Source of the DNA: Lingula anatina
Lineage: Eukaryota > Brachiopoda > Lingulata > Lingulida > Lingulidae
Reading direction: 5' to 3'
DNA length: 64,000 nt
Assembly: GCF_001039355.2 (NCBI RefSeq)
Contig: NW_019776028.1
Coordinates: 1 to 64,000 of the forward strand
The notes below the pieces were generated by a model. It ran no database searches. It was not told where the DNA came from and saw nothing but the letters and a program-made list of their open reading frames with translations. Shown one piece after another: positions 9,633 through 22,677 of this stretch (position 1 is the stretch's first letter; every line of letters begins with the position of its first letter). Both the position numbers and the translations under genes were made by a program.

Positions 9633-12600
9633 TTAGAGGGCAACCTACACTGTTTGTGTTCTACAGAAACAACTCATTTCAATTATTTACTGACAATTTG
9701 AAACAAAAGATTTAAATTTATAACGCCAAAACATGTTTTTTGTCTATTTAAAATAAAAAAAACTATTTAATTATTACCTGTAGCCTCTCTTGAATATCTT
9801 AAGAATTCTCCATATGTAACTTCCTCCTCTGCTTAGAAGACAATCAAGCCAAGTTGGGCATGGACCTCCTTGAAGTGGGCCAAAGTTCTGGAAAAATACA
9901 AGATACAAATACTATATATCATATCATATACAAAAATATAACAAAAATACTCCTAGGAGCTGGGCCAGAGAGATGCACCAACATGGGATACCTGCTGGCT
10001 GGGGCTGAAATAATAAATAAATGACATTAATAGTACCAGTTATAGCTAAACCATGGTATTAGCATGAAATGGCACATTAATAGTTCTCGGTGGACACTGC
10101 TGAAAAAAAATATTTAAAAAAAATGCGTTATATTTTTCATTACCTATATTTTGTACAAGAATAAGTGTACTGCATTGTATCCAATGTAGCTCTGTAACAA
10201 AGTGATAAGAGATATGAACCCTTAATCATAATGCTTCATTTAACAAAGACATTATTTCAGATCTTTTGTGATAAAATCGAAAGTAAAACTTTTAAGAAAA
10301 TTTTCTGGATAAGATTGCAGTATTTGTTGTCGTGATCAAATGGGTGTTAAAACAGTGCTGTTAGCTGATCAGGTGAGGGAGATATGTTTGAATTTAATAT
10401 TACAGTTTTCAACCCAAGAATGCTGTCTTTACACCATGAAGTTGGCAAATTCACCCCGATTTATTTTTGATGCAGCAGGATTATCTCATAACATGACAAT
10501 ATTTATTTTCCATATTATTTAAGAAGATAAGGAAAAAAAACCAAATGTAACAATCAATCTCTCTAAGTGATACCACTGAAAGCATAACAATTGACAAAGA
10601 ACCGCAGCATGAAGAATCCATAATCAATACAACAGCTTGAAAATGCTTTAAATTTATTTATATGTATATATTTATATATGTTTAATGTATAAATAATGAT
10701 ACTGTCAAAATAAAGAAAAAGATGACAGTTGCGGGAGATAATCATTTGTTTCAAACATTGCAGTCTAGCAAAATATCATTTTAGAACATGGTTCCTCACA
10801 ATTTGTTTGATACATTACTGCAATAATACTGTAATAATACTGCTTACCATATCACCTTCCCGTCTCTGGCTGTGTATATTCCACTTGTCCTAAAACTTGC
10901 CACATCTCATGTGTTGTATATCTGGATGAGATGAAGGTTAAGGATGTTCTTGCTGGTTTCAACTGTCTGTTCCTTATTATTAAATCCATGTCCATGTAGC
11001 CAGCTGCTGCCTAGAAGCCACCATGTCATACAGAAAGGTGCTGGAAAAAAATAAAACAGTCCAGTCAACCACTAGTCTTGGTCATGAAGATGCCTGGTGT
11101 GTTTTTGTACTGGATACAGTATTTGACACTGCAGCCAGTTGCAACAAAGCGTCAGTGCCACCCGAGCTTGGGAATGAGGTACGGCTGACAGAGAAATCAA
11201 CAAGGTGCCAAGCGGGATGATCAAGTGAATTGAAATGGGCATGTGTGTTCTGCAGCAGTGTGTCTGAGGAAGGGTGGACATTGACCTCAGAAGAACTGGA
11301 TATTTTTTAAATAAAAAGGGCTAGCATTTTGGGCATGCGTGCAGTTGGAAAATGTTGTCATGCTCCTAAAAGACTGAGTGCACTTTTATCCATGCCTCTC
11401 CCTCTTCATAGCCATCCCTGGCTGGACCATACCAAACAGTTATGAGACATTGCTTGCCAGACTAAAGACCAGTACCAATCCCCCAATGTTGTAGGTGACA
11501 CTTGGTTTGTATCTGATCTTGTCATTCAGACAGTCAGACTGTTACCAACTTGATACTTTTTAATCATACACACAAAAGCTCAAAGAAATGGACACATTTA
11601 AAATATGTGTAGATTTGTACAGATTTGGTGAATTTCACCAACCCGCAAAGGCTGTTCCAAGACGCAAAACATGTCAAAAACCTACAAGAGGACATCCAAA
11701 AGGACCAAGTGTTTTGTAAAAAGAAATAACATTATCCTCATTACTGTTGAAGAACTGACAGTTAAGAGAAGACAAATTTCAGTGTTGTCTCCAACACAAA
11801 TTGACAACTTTAGGGACATTTTTGGTTGTAGTCTGTTAAGTATTATCACATTCCTCATGTACAGAATGTCTGGACGTGTGTCATTTGTTCCGTAAAAGAT
11901 AATTTAGGTACTGTTATTGAGAGATCTCCAGAGATTTTTATACTCGGGCTTGTGCAAGCAGATGATATAAAAGGTTTTTATCTACTTATCTTAATAATTA
12001 AGAAATATATTAGTTTAAGTAGAACGAAAACAGAAATCCCAACATGGGAAGGAACTAGACAATATGTTAATTATTACAGAAACATTTGTTTATATTCTTT
12101 ATATATGTTTACCAACAAAAAACAACAAAATTATAAAAGAAAATGGGAAAATATTAATCGCATATTACAACTTAATTGACAATCAAGAAGCTAATGATAT
12201 ACCTCTTAGAATTTCAATTGTAAGGTTAACAACATGAATTGTCAATCTCTACTTTCTGCCCGTTTATGCAATACTGTAACTGTATAACCTTTTTTTTACT
12301 GAGAGAGAAAGAGTCCAAATATGTTAATGTGTGTGTGTGTGTGTGTGTTTGTGTGCGATTCATAAGCCAAAAACTGTAAGAATGTATATTTATTTGCTAC
12401 TGAATTTAAAAAAAAGTATTATCACATTCAAAGCAGAAACTATTAAGATGAGAGAGTAGATTTAAAACCCACAAACTATTTATTCAACACCATATCAGTT
12501 AATAGCACTGCAGATTGTGGATTTTGTGCAGGCCTTTGAAACAGAAAGTGTAGAGAAAGTAGTGGGAAATGAGAGAGGAGCACAAGTAATTATCAGAAGT

Positions 12601-12760
12601 GGGCCCCACGAAGGCCAAGTTAGAAAACATTAATCAAATCCAATATGGGCTACAGCCAACTCGCCCATATTGGCATAGCTGTTAACTATGGGTGTATTGA
12701 TGGCAATCTAGCGTATGCACCCTTACGAAAATTTCCTATAGGATCCTATAGGAAATCTTA
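9633..12760. other. No gene recognised
   Basis: Only short ORFs without recognisable domains (the longest about 75 codons near 11671 and 11952). A (TG)n run lies near 12331-12348. I see no splice-supported coding exon. Confidence 0.45.
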
Positions 12761-12761
12761 N
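12761..12761. other. Contig join (single N)
   Basis: Lies 77 bp outside the left end of the large element, so the element's left end is contiguous with only a short flank. Confidence 0.6.
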
Positions 12762-12801
12762 GTATTTATAATACTGATGATATGTGATTATACACGTACA
12801 T

Positions 12802-12803
<2 letters not shown>

Positions 12804-12837
<34 letters not shown>
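12804..12837. repeat. (CA)n microsatellite at the left end of the large element
   Basis: About 17 CA units directly abut the inferred element end TGTGTGCGCG. Confidence 0.9.
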
Positions 12838-12839
<2 letters not shown>

Positions 12840-12921
12840 TGTGCGCGGGCGAGGTAGGACTTGTGAAGCGTTTCATCCGACATAGTTTGACTTGTGATGA
12901 GCATTTTTCCTTGTGATGAGC
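12838..12921 (+). repeat. Left terminal motif cluster of the large element
   Basis: TGTGTGCGCG, then CTTGTGA (12861-12867 region), TTTCATCCGA, GACTTGTGATGAGCAT (12889-12904) and CCTTGTGATGAGC (12909-12921). The spacing suggests tandem protein-binding sites. Confidence 0.7.
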
Positions 12922-13259
12922 TTTCAAGAAGGAAATCTCTTAAATCCGTTTATTTTCGTCTAGTGATGCGTGTGGAACAGTTTTTTCAACATCATCATAA
13001 GGAATCCATTCGATTAGCGTGCATTGAGATGCGTGTAATTGCTATTTATAACGCGTGTACACACTTTTCATTCGCATTGGCTCATGGCGCCACCTGGAGC
13101 TTACATGCAAAATTACGTCACGTGCTTCCCGGCGTGCTTCACTTCATGGAAAATTCAATCCAACATGGCTGCCCGACACCCTGAGCTTCAGAGCTGACTT
13201 GACACTAACCTTTTCACTGTAGCCTATCTCCATCGTGTCAAGTTACCTCTGACCACATT

Positions 13260-13440
13260 CGATTGCCTCCGCCGCCCGCCAATCAAATTTAAAGCCCGCA
13301 CTCAATGACTCATTGAACGATCTAGCCAATGAACGCGAGCGAGTCAAAGCGCGCTTTGTTCATATCCGGACCAATCAAAGATAACGGTGATATTTTGTGC
13401 TGAGCCTCAAAACAAACCCATGTGCTCTAGTGGAAAGTGA
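13260..13440 (+). promoter_or_regulatory. CCAAT-rich promoter region of the DUF6589-type gene
   Basis: Three CCAAT boxes (about 13280, 13326 and 13371) lie in a locally GC-richer stretch just upstream of the ATG at 13455. No TATA box is obvious. The RecQ gene also has CCAAT elements just upstream of its start. Confidence 0.5.
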
Positions 13441-13454
13441 CGTCCGCGGCTGGG

Positions 13455-14748
13455 ATGGCGGAGCCTAGCAGCCCGTCGAAAATTCCCGTTTTTAGACGAC
13501 ATGGGGTAGCTACTACACCGACGAAGAAGGTGATAGGGAAAGAGTGTTTACTGTGTAGTCAACCCCCATCGGTTTATTCCCGTCACTATTTAAAGTTATT
13601 CAGCAAATCAAAAGCAGGCGAGGCGAAGAGTAAGCTATTTATCGACGGACTTTCTAAATTGCTTAAATGTGAATTGACTGAAGAGAATTGCCCTTCTCAT
13701 ACGGTGTGCATGAAATGCAAGACAAAGGTTGAGCAGGCATTAAAAAGTGAAGAGGACACGGAGAACATGCGGCGTGTTGTTGGAAGAAAGATTATAGAAT
13801 ATCCAAGAACTAAACGTTCTCTTCCGACCGATGTGCAAAGGTCACCTGCAGCTCGGAAGGCAATATCTTTTGCACGCGCAGAACCTCAGAAAATGCAGCC
13901 TCGTTCCCTTTTACCGAAACCAGTGGTGCCCGCAGACTCAATTAGCTTTCCAGAAAAAACAGAACCCAGCACTGGGAAAGTTGAAGTAGGTAGACGTACA
14001 TGAATGTTATACCGTTTTCGTTTAAAAAAAAAAAAAAAAAAACGTTCAAATTATTTTAAATACCGACCCAATTCTAATAATATGTTTATTGCCTGTATAA
14101 TTATTTACATGTTTATAGATATACATATATGTTTTTTATTTTATGTTTTATTGAAGAGAAATTAAAAGGTGAGTCAATTAACTATTTAGGGAAAGCTTAC
14201 TGTAGAAATGGTGCTGGTACGTCTACTAAGTACTACTAGAATATGTATTTCTGTATGCTTTATTGCTATTAGATGATCTTTGAAAGTCTTAATTTAGCCT
14301 TAATGCTTGCCACAGATTTGGGCTGCTTTGAAATTGACATGGCATTCCATAACATGTTTTTACACAGATGGCATTCAAGAGTACACCATACAATCTAGAT
14401 TGCTCCAGCTCTTTGGTAGATTCTTGCAGAAATGCATTCACTGTACTCAGCTTGATAGTTTGGCACACCTCGTTGAGTGGCTGGAGTAAAGTGAATTTCC
14501 CCCTAGCAGCTCAATCCAAGAGGCATGTCGATATTTTAAAACCCTTTCAAAATTATTGCACTGAGTACACTGAGTACACTGATGTACAATGCCTATATCA
14601 TGTTTTTAAATTTAAAAAAAATAATAATTTGAGAGATTCTTATGGTGAAAACATTTTAGTTGCTTCAGTATATATGCTTATAGGTTATGGCTTATGTGTT
14701 CTGTGCTTAATTTCAAGTGTGTGTAGTGGTATCTCCCCCAGTAACTCA

Positions 14749-14822
<74 letters not shown>

Positions 14823-17800
14823 AGCAGATATTGATTGTGAAAAGACTTGAAAATAATATTACAAACCATAAAAGTGCTCCAATAGTTCAAATCACTAAAG
14901 TCTTGTAGAGAGTTTTAATGCATTTAGTGGTTGTAAAGGGACTTATAAGTGCCCTTGTAATTATGCTGAGCTGATGGGATTACTAACAGATTAGGGTCAG
15001 CTAAAGAAAAGGTCGGATTGTATTTGCAGTTCCCAAACACTTGCCTTGCCATAAAATCACTAATGACCAGATGTTACACATGTTCTTATTATTCTATACT
15101 AATGTTACTGTACAATGGGTTACTGGATGAGTGTTCTTTTTTCTATTTTTATTTTTTGCTTTATTGCATGTCTTTTTGTCTAATCTTTGATTAAGTGTTT
15201 TGTCTAACTTCAGTAATTTACACATTGAAGCACTTCTTTTACAATTGCACAATTGATATCAAAAGTCCTAATCATCAGTGTTTTCTTCACTATTTTTCAT
15301 TAAACAATTTATGGAAGTAATCCATAATTATTATTATATTATTTTTTTCCTTTATTTATTTTTTGGTTTGGGGGGGGGGGGGCTCTGTTGATTAATCTCC
15401 TTTCTTAGCCTACAAATGAATTAAACAAATTGTCTCTGCTTCTGTTTTTTACATAGGACCTTTATCCTCATATGTATATATAGTGATATGTATTTTTCCT
15501 TTGAAGTACTATTTACTTGAGCATTTTTACTTATTTGGAATTGGAATTAGATTTACAATAATGTATTTTATTATTTAAAAAAAATATTTCCTGTCAAGTG
15601 CTTGTATACAGTAGATATATAAGTGTTAATGTTGTTTTTTTTTTTCACAGGTAACTTTAGAAACCTCTAGAAAGAAGTCGACAATTGTGGTTGAGGACAG
15701 TTTTAAAAGAAATGTAGTGAAACAGACCGTGCTGGGAACTAAAAAACAAGTCGCAGATGCTTTATGGAAAGATGCTGATATGCAGACCACTTTATCCAAG
15801 AAAGTAATTGACAAAGTGGAGAAAGAAGTTGTGGATCTTTGTGCAACCTCCAAACCAAGTATTCTTAGGACTACAGATCCCCTTGCACTTGTCTCTGTCA
15901 CCCCATCTGCTGTTTGCAAAGAACTACAAGAGCGTGCTCCCACATTTTATACTATGCTTGAGACCATTACAGGTTCCCAAAAGAGCAAAACTTCAAAGGA
16001 TAATTTGCTAACAATCACATCTGGTGCAGCTGTCATCCTTAAAGGGAGAAATATGCACATGAGTGCATGGGCAGCAAAGAACTCCCTCACATTAGAACAT
16101 GGTGGATGCTCAACAATGGTATGATTAATTTGGTTATAATTACATGTATAAATGATATCAGTTACTTCTAAAGAGTAATGTCAGCAAAGCAATAAGTTGT
16201 GCTAATCTTCCCTAGAAGTCTTTCTTTAGTATTTTCAGTATTTTTTCAGTTTTTTTTTTTTTTTTATAGTTTATTTATAACACACAATATGAAATAAAAG
16301 GATAGTATATTAATGCAGTTTCTCTTTGAGGACATACTAAATTTTATATGTTTTTTTTTTTTTTTTTTTTTTCAGGCAATGAAAAGGCTTGCTAAACAGA
16401 ATGTGACAGTTGATCCTAATACAACACGTGCCAGAAAGAAGGTTTTAGCAAAGGATCACGATAAAGTAATATTGGAGCAAAAAGAAACTTTGGAAAAAGA
16501 CATTGTAAAGGAGATGGTTGTGAATGAGCTGTTGACTGTAGACGGTCTCACAATGGAGCATTTACAATCCAGTAGACAAGGAACAGTTACAGAAACTGAG
16601 GGAAGTGTTGAACAAACTACACATGTGCCACTTCAGATTCAGAGCAGAGGGTTAGATACAGACTTCCTTCCAAGTCTAGCATGGTCTTTTTATGTGCCAG
16701 AAAATGAAGATAAAGATCAGGATGAAGATACCAGAATCTTTGAGAGGCTAAAGGACTTTGAAAAAGACTATGCAGGACATTTTGGCCTGGTAGTAGATGA
16801 AGTAATTAGTCATTCCCAGACATTAGAATGTGACACTTTATTGAGGCTTAAAAAAGCAATGAGAGACAGCAAATCAGCTGGCTATCAAGTTATTGGTGAC
16901 AATGTTGATCTCCTCATCAAGGCACGGCACATGTCCTCAGAAAGACAGAATAAGGATATTCATTGGTTTTTCATGTATGCGGCCATAGACGAGGTATCAG
17001 GATCACACTTGGATAACTTCAGAATGCCAAAAGTGTCTGATGTCCCTTTGACCAAATGCCTCCCAAACTCTTTTGATGTCAAGAAGTTGAAATATCATTG
17101 TATGGTCTTATGGTCTCGTGTAGTGGTACACTGGATACCTGCTCTACAATGCCTCAGCAAGGCAGTTGTTCGTCACATACCACACCGCTATGAAAACACC
17201 ATGAAAGCTAAAACAACAACAGTAAGTTTTTTTGCTAACATTAATATGAGATCTTAAACTTTTACTTTTTATTTAATTGATAAGCCAGTTTAGAACACTC
17301 TTTGATTAATATAACAGTGAAAATTGATTTATTTTTGAGGGGGGATTTTTACTTGTCATAAAAATATTTTTACTTAAAAAATTAGGAAAGTGGTGAAATT
17401 TAAGTTTATGTTGAAACAAGCATTCTCACTTGACATTAATTAGGCATATAACCTAACCTTTTTTTTTGTTTAAGGTTCCTCTGGGGCTTCTGTGCAAAAA
17501 TGAGAACTTGCCTGAAGACATGCTATTCATTCTGAAACATGTGCAGGACAGATATGTCCCCCAGAGAGTTAACAAGGACAAAAAGAATGAAATTTTAGAG
17601 CAGGTAACTGGTGTCTGTTTGGGTTTTGTTAGTAGAAAAGTAACCTGGCCAGATCATGCATACACCACAACCCACAATATTACCCTATCTGTAATATTAC
17701 AGTTGGCATTAATAAATGAAATACTAAATCATACCTGATTTCTCTTTTATGTGTGGAATTGCATTTTTAAATGCTTTCATCAGTGGGATGAAACCTTTAT

Positions 17801-19257
17801 ATTAACTTTACCACCTTTTTTAACACGAAATATCCATTATAAATTTTACCATATCATAAGATGTGATATGAAATGTAATTCAGTTAGCAGATACAGTTGC
17901 ATCTTAAATTAGTAACTATTAAATTAATTAATCAATTAATTACTTTTATTATTTTAAAAAAAATTCAGATCTTTTTCGGAGGAGACAACCTAACAGTTGA
18001 ACGAGCAGTCAACGCTCAGAGGGCATCCTTAGATGGTGATTCACCATGGGAAAGATTGCAAGGCATTGTTGCAAAGAATGAAGATTGGCATGCTGACAGA
18101 AACAAATTCCAGGTAGTGTGGAAATTTAAATTCAACTTGGGGACCCAGGGACAATGTTCTCCAATGCAACAGTTACAAACAATGCCAATGCAAAACTAGA
18201 TCCTCTTGAAAACTACACAAAGGTTAAAGAACCATTCAATTTGTATTTGGATGTGTACATCGTGGCAGCAACAATGGCCTATCTAAGATTGGAATCTATT
18301 GAGGAAAATGTGGAAATTGTCCCAGACAAAATAAAAAGTGCATCTTTGGATGACCAGAGAGAGTGGCTCCATGCCCTTATTCAGCCTATGATTGAGCAGT
18401 TTGTACTCCCATCACTGTCAACAGAATCCCTTCAGACCCTGTCAAGATCAGCAGAAGAGCCAAAGACATATGAATGCCCTTTATGCAAGAAATCTTACAA
18501 GTACCAAGGTGCATTACAAAACCACATGTCAAAGCAACACCAGGAAACTGCAGAGAGTAATCCAGCAGAAACAGAAGCCACTGTTGAACAAGAGGACCAT
18601 ATCTTTAACTATGGTTGTGTGTTTATCACACTTGGCCTCATGCTGAGGAACTCTGATGATGCAGTTAAGGAGGGAGATGGGGAAAGAATTATTTCAATGT
18701 GGAAATTTTTTCTACCAATTTGGAAGAATGAAGGAAGTACAAAATATGCCCTTTCAGCTTTGGAACTCTTTCTAACCCTGTATGGTCGCCTCACAGAACA
18801 AGCTGCGCATAGATTAATTTGGAACAGAACAATCAACAAAAAAGGTGGCAAGGGGAAACGTATTTCAAGAGACTTTTACATAGAAAACTTGAATTTAGTT
18901 TTGAAAGATTCATTCAAACACTTAGGGGTTAATATCAATGAGAAAACTGCTGTGCTGGAGAGCCAAGCACTGTATGGTATAGATATCATCCTCAACAGCC
19001 AGAACCAGGACTTGGGTTTAAAGAAGCCATCTGGCTATCACAAGAGGGTACGATCCGAGTTAGACTTCAAAATTGTATTAAATGAGGTGGTAAGAAAATG
19101 TGACATGTTCAATGTGGTAGTTGGGAGAGAATTCCACTCCTTTCCTAGCTTTAACAGGAGTATTCTTCATGGCCTTGACCACACAGGCTTCATCAAGTGG
19201 ATGAAAGCCCATAAAAGAAAATTAGAAATTGAAGATGAAGTTAGGTCATACGTGTGA
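13455..19257 (+). CDS. Zinc-finger/DUF6589-type protein of the large element (one frameshift)
   Basis: Exons 13455-13985, 15651-16118, 16376-17221, 17475-17603 and 17969-19257, all joined in phase 0 with good GT-AG sites; about 1,087 codons. The start at 13455 (MAEPSSPSK) follows the CCAAT-rich region. The N-terminus has a four-cysteine cluster (CLLC then CPSHTVCMKC), resembling ZAD-like zinc modules. The centre carries FFGGDNLTVERAVNAQR and a downstream EDWHADRNKFQ, which I recognise as the DUF6589 signature. A C2H2 finger (CPLCKKSYKYQGALQNHMSKQH) lies in the last exon. Between about 18113 and 18150 the frame shifts: the DUF6589 reading resumes in another frame at GTMFSN. A 36-nt intron is the only alternative and seems too short. 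It is thus a pseudogene or a sequence error. Function is unknown; it converges with the RecQ gene. Confidence 0.75.
14751..14821. repeat. Poly-A tract, 71 bp
   Basis: Pure A run in intron 1 of the DUF6589-type gene. It is possibly the tail of an unrecognised retroposon or a slippage-expanded tract. Confidence 0.9.
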
Positions 19258-20070
19258 GTAAAACTGAAGATTGTGGCCTGGTTTCACATTAAAATAATGT
19301 CAGACGGTTTTGTCCAATTTTCACAGTTTTTATAGCTCTGCACCAACAGTATGTCAATTTGTTTACTCTGCCAAGTACATCTCAACTTTTCATTGTGAGC
19401 TTGTAATACTTCTTGTATTGGATGAAGCACTTCATGTTAATATGTTATGAGGAAATGATGTTAATAAGTTATAGAAAAATGTATATATTCAATGAAAGTA
19501 AAACCTTTATTATTTCAGAACTACAGTTGTCCAGTTTTTTATTTAGTAAAGTTAACGAATTGAAACACCTTTCTTTAATGGATTTTTCATTACCTGCATT
19601 TATTGAAATGATTTTCACCTTAAACAACTAGCAATGTTCACAACATTGAAGTACTGGTAATAGTACAACTGTAAGGATCTACTTACAAACTTCATAAATA
19701 CAGTCATATATAAAAGACATGTCGCATAGTTACAAGGGATTTGTTCATAATGAAAAAAATAAATAATTTGTTTCCATACATTTGAACGCAACAATATGCA
19801 TGCTAAATCGTATCATGGTACTCCTCTGGCCAGTTGGAATTAACTTAAAGCTAAATAGAATTGACTATAGGCCATTTCATAATACCAAATTAGATTTAAA
19901 ATTTTATAAAAAGAAAAAAATAAGCTTGTTCTGCTATCTTGCCCTGTAAAGCACTGTAGCAATGTTAAAGAGAAGAAAGTGCTTCTAATCTTGGAAATAA
20001 CAAGACATGTTGACTATTCTGTTATGCAAAAATAATATTTATACATTAACAGAAGTAGCAGTCACTAATA
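19258..20070. other. Convergent intergenic spacer
   Basis: Lies between the stop codons of the DUF6589-type gene (+) and the RecQ gene (-). An AATAAA-type signal occurs near 19757 on the plus strand. No other coding signal. Confidence 0.5.
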
Positions 20071-22550
20071 CTACAGTTCCTCTGTACTGCATTCTTCCAA
20101 AATATCTATATCACTGTCAACAGACGAATCACTATCTGACAGAGTAACAGCCCTATCTTCCCATTCTGGATATACTTCAGCTTCTTTACAATCTGCCTGT
20201 ATTTCATCTGTAATTTCAAATTTCTCATCAAAAACCTCTTCAAATATTTTTAAAATCTCCAATGCATGACTGGGGTGGACAATTGAAGTTTTATTCATTA
20301 CAAAGTCATAACTGTCAACAAATGCAGCCTTATCTACAATGTCATTTATAACATTAATATTAAACAAATCCAGGTATTCACTGTCTTTGCCCAAGTTGGA
20401 CTGAAACTCAAGAAGGCAGTTCTTTAAAACATGTCTCTCTCCATCGGACACTTCTCTCACAGCTGCATCTGGCTCGACCATCTTTGGTGGTGGGGCCTCA
20501 CAAGTCTGCGGTACATATGAACACGAATCCCCATCACATACACAACTTCTAGCACATATATCACAACAACTGTGATGACCACTGTCTTCGAAATTCCCAC
20601 CAAAATCTCTGTAAAGTAACTTCCTTCTACATTCAGAACTGTTTCTGGCATACAGTTTAACCTCTGCATCAGTTCCAAGTAAATGCATTGAAGAGTAATA
20701 TAAGATGGCCATGGATGACTGTCCAGAACGTCCAGCACGTCCACTTTCCTGTATATATGACTCTATATCCCTAGGGCAGCCATAATTAATAACCAGATTA
20801 ATGTCTTTTAGATCAATCCCCATGCCTAGTGCATTGGTGCACACAACTACACGATAATTTCCATCAACTTTCTGCAAGTCATTAGCAATTAGCTGTTTTT
20901 TGTCATCGGGAGTGCTATGAAAAAACATTGCAAATAAACGATTATGGGATGACGGTGGTTTACTGCTATCTACACGACCATCTTGTCCCAGCTCAGCCAG
21001 AAGCATGGCATAAATGTCTGCGCATTCCTTCACAGATTTGCAGTAGATCAAAACCTTTGGCATGGTCTGTTTATATGTCCTCAGCTCCATTACAAGCCAG
21101 GCAAAAGTTGTTTCCAGACTTTTGTCCACTTTGTGCACAACAAGCTTAATGTTAGCCCTACAAGGTGATCTGACAATTTTGTGTGGCTTCTTCATATTGA
21201 GGGTCTTCATTACTTTCTGCTGTGTCCTCCTTGAAGCAGTGGCTGTTAATGCCATAAATGGTACACCTTGCCTCACCAAAGACCTCAAGGCACCAAGTTG
21301 TCCAAATGCTAGCCGGAAAGCTTTTTTTTTCTCAGATTCAAAACCCCTAAAAATAAAATTCAGAGATAATAGTTGGGAAGACTGAAATTAAAATTATATT
21401 CATATAAATGAATATAAATGAATATAAATGTAAATGAATATTCATATAAATGATGTCATTTAGTAGATCAGTTACCATTATCTATCAAATCATTTAAATT
21501 TTGAAAATTTTGAAAATGAGAAGTGACTTTTTACTCAAAGGTATTTCTAGGGTACATAAAAGTTAAAATATAACAACAAGTCAATTTACAAAAATTTTTA
21601 TAGAACATCCACAAAGTGGCAACACTGCTATGTCCAGTAACTTCAAAAATCAAAATATAAGTAAATTTGTGACTTTCATTTTTACTGGAAACTTCAGTCC
21701 ATTTCTATCATACAGTCTAAATCTTACCATCTGGGTATAACATGTACTTCATCAGTAGCAACTAAGCACACATTCTTCTGATACACTTCAGACAGGAGTA
21801 ACTGTCTACCCTTCTCCCCAAGCCATGCCTCTGGACTGCCTATCACAATATCAAAACTGCCACACTTCAGTTGCTCCTCATCCTCCATATTAGTGAGAAC
21901 AGCAGCACTCAACCCCATTTTCCTAAGATCTGCTACTTGGGAACTCATCAGTTGGACCAGTGGTGAAACAACTATCACGATTGGGTGATCTTCATAGAAA
22001 CTTGAGCAACAATCAAACCCAACTCCCATGTACCTGTAACAAATATCACTCTATAAATGTCTCCATGTCACATTCACAAAACAAGATCACGTCATTTTCC
22101 AAACAATGCTTATTGCATTTAACTATGACTGCAGTTCTAATAATATTTTGATGGTATGAAGTCTTGAAGACATGAAGTTAGTTTTCCATAACGTCTTTAA
22201 ACGACGGCTAACATGGTTGAGACTCGTAACGTCGGACAACAAAAGATAAATTACTGCTTTTAATGACAGTTACAAATGAACCGTATAAGGCTATATTTAC
22301 AGAATGAGCAATGAATCGTACTTCGTAATAATAAATAACGCGGAACATACCTAAGAACAAGTGGAGTCAGGCTGAATATCAGGGACTTGCCGTAACCAGT
22401 GGGCAGCACACAAAATACATCATCCCCCAGTAGATAATGATACAGGGCCTCAAACTGCTCTGGTTTCAATTCCGGTATATTCATATTTTGCAAAGAATCA
22501 AGAGATAACTTAACGCATTCTTTTACGTGTTCACTCGTAGGAGACGCCAT
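20071..22550 (-). CDS. RecQ-type DNA helicase of the large element
   Basis: Minus-strand exons 22351-22550, 21728-22033 and 20071-21346 join cleanly into about 593 codons. The start at 22550 (MASPTSEH) has A at -3 and G at +4; an in-frame ATG also exists at 22628, beside the N. Motifs in order: LKPEQFEAL (motif 0), LPTGYGKS (Walker A), SPLVQLMSSQVADL (Ia), TDEVH (II, in place of DEAH), LTATAS (III), VLIYCKSV (IV), TNALGMGIDL (V), QESGRAGRSGQ (VI), then a RecQ zinc module (CRRKLLYRDFGG and CCDIC). There is no HRDC domain; the tail is acidic and ends DSDSSVDSDIDILEECSTEEL-like. All helicase motifs are intact, so it looks functional: 3'-5' ATP-dependent unwinding is expected. Its place inside the recombinase element argues against a cellular BLM/WRN-type gene. 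Confidence 0.85.
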
Positions 22551-22632
22551 GCTTTCTTTGAGTATACGGTTTACGGACGCAACGAAATACAATTTTCTCA
22601 TTGGACATAATTCTGGACCTTTAACCAATCAG

Positions 22633-22633
22633 N
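22633..22633. other. Contig join (single N)
   Basis: Falls between the RecQ 5' end and the first visible recombinase exon, where the recombinase start exon and promoter should be. Confidence 0.7.
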
Positions 22634-22677
22634 TCATCATGTAATATCAATTCTAGTTTTATTGCTTTCTCTTGCAG

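Noticed and set aside
13455-13985. THAP domain at the DUF6589 protein N-terminus
   Set aside because: The cysteine spacing (CxxC...CxxxxxCxxC) does not fit C2CH of THAP; a ZAD-like module is closer.
14368-14890. ORFs with poly-Lys or poly-Phe
   Set aside because: They are translations of the 71-bp poly-A tract.
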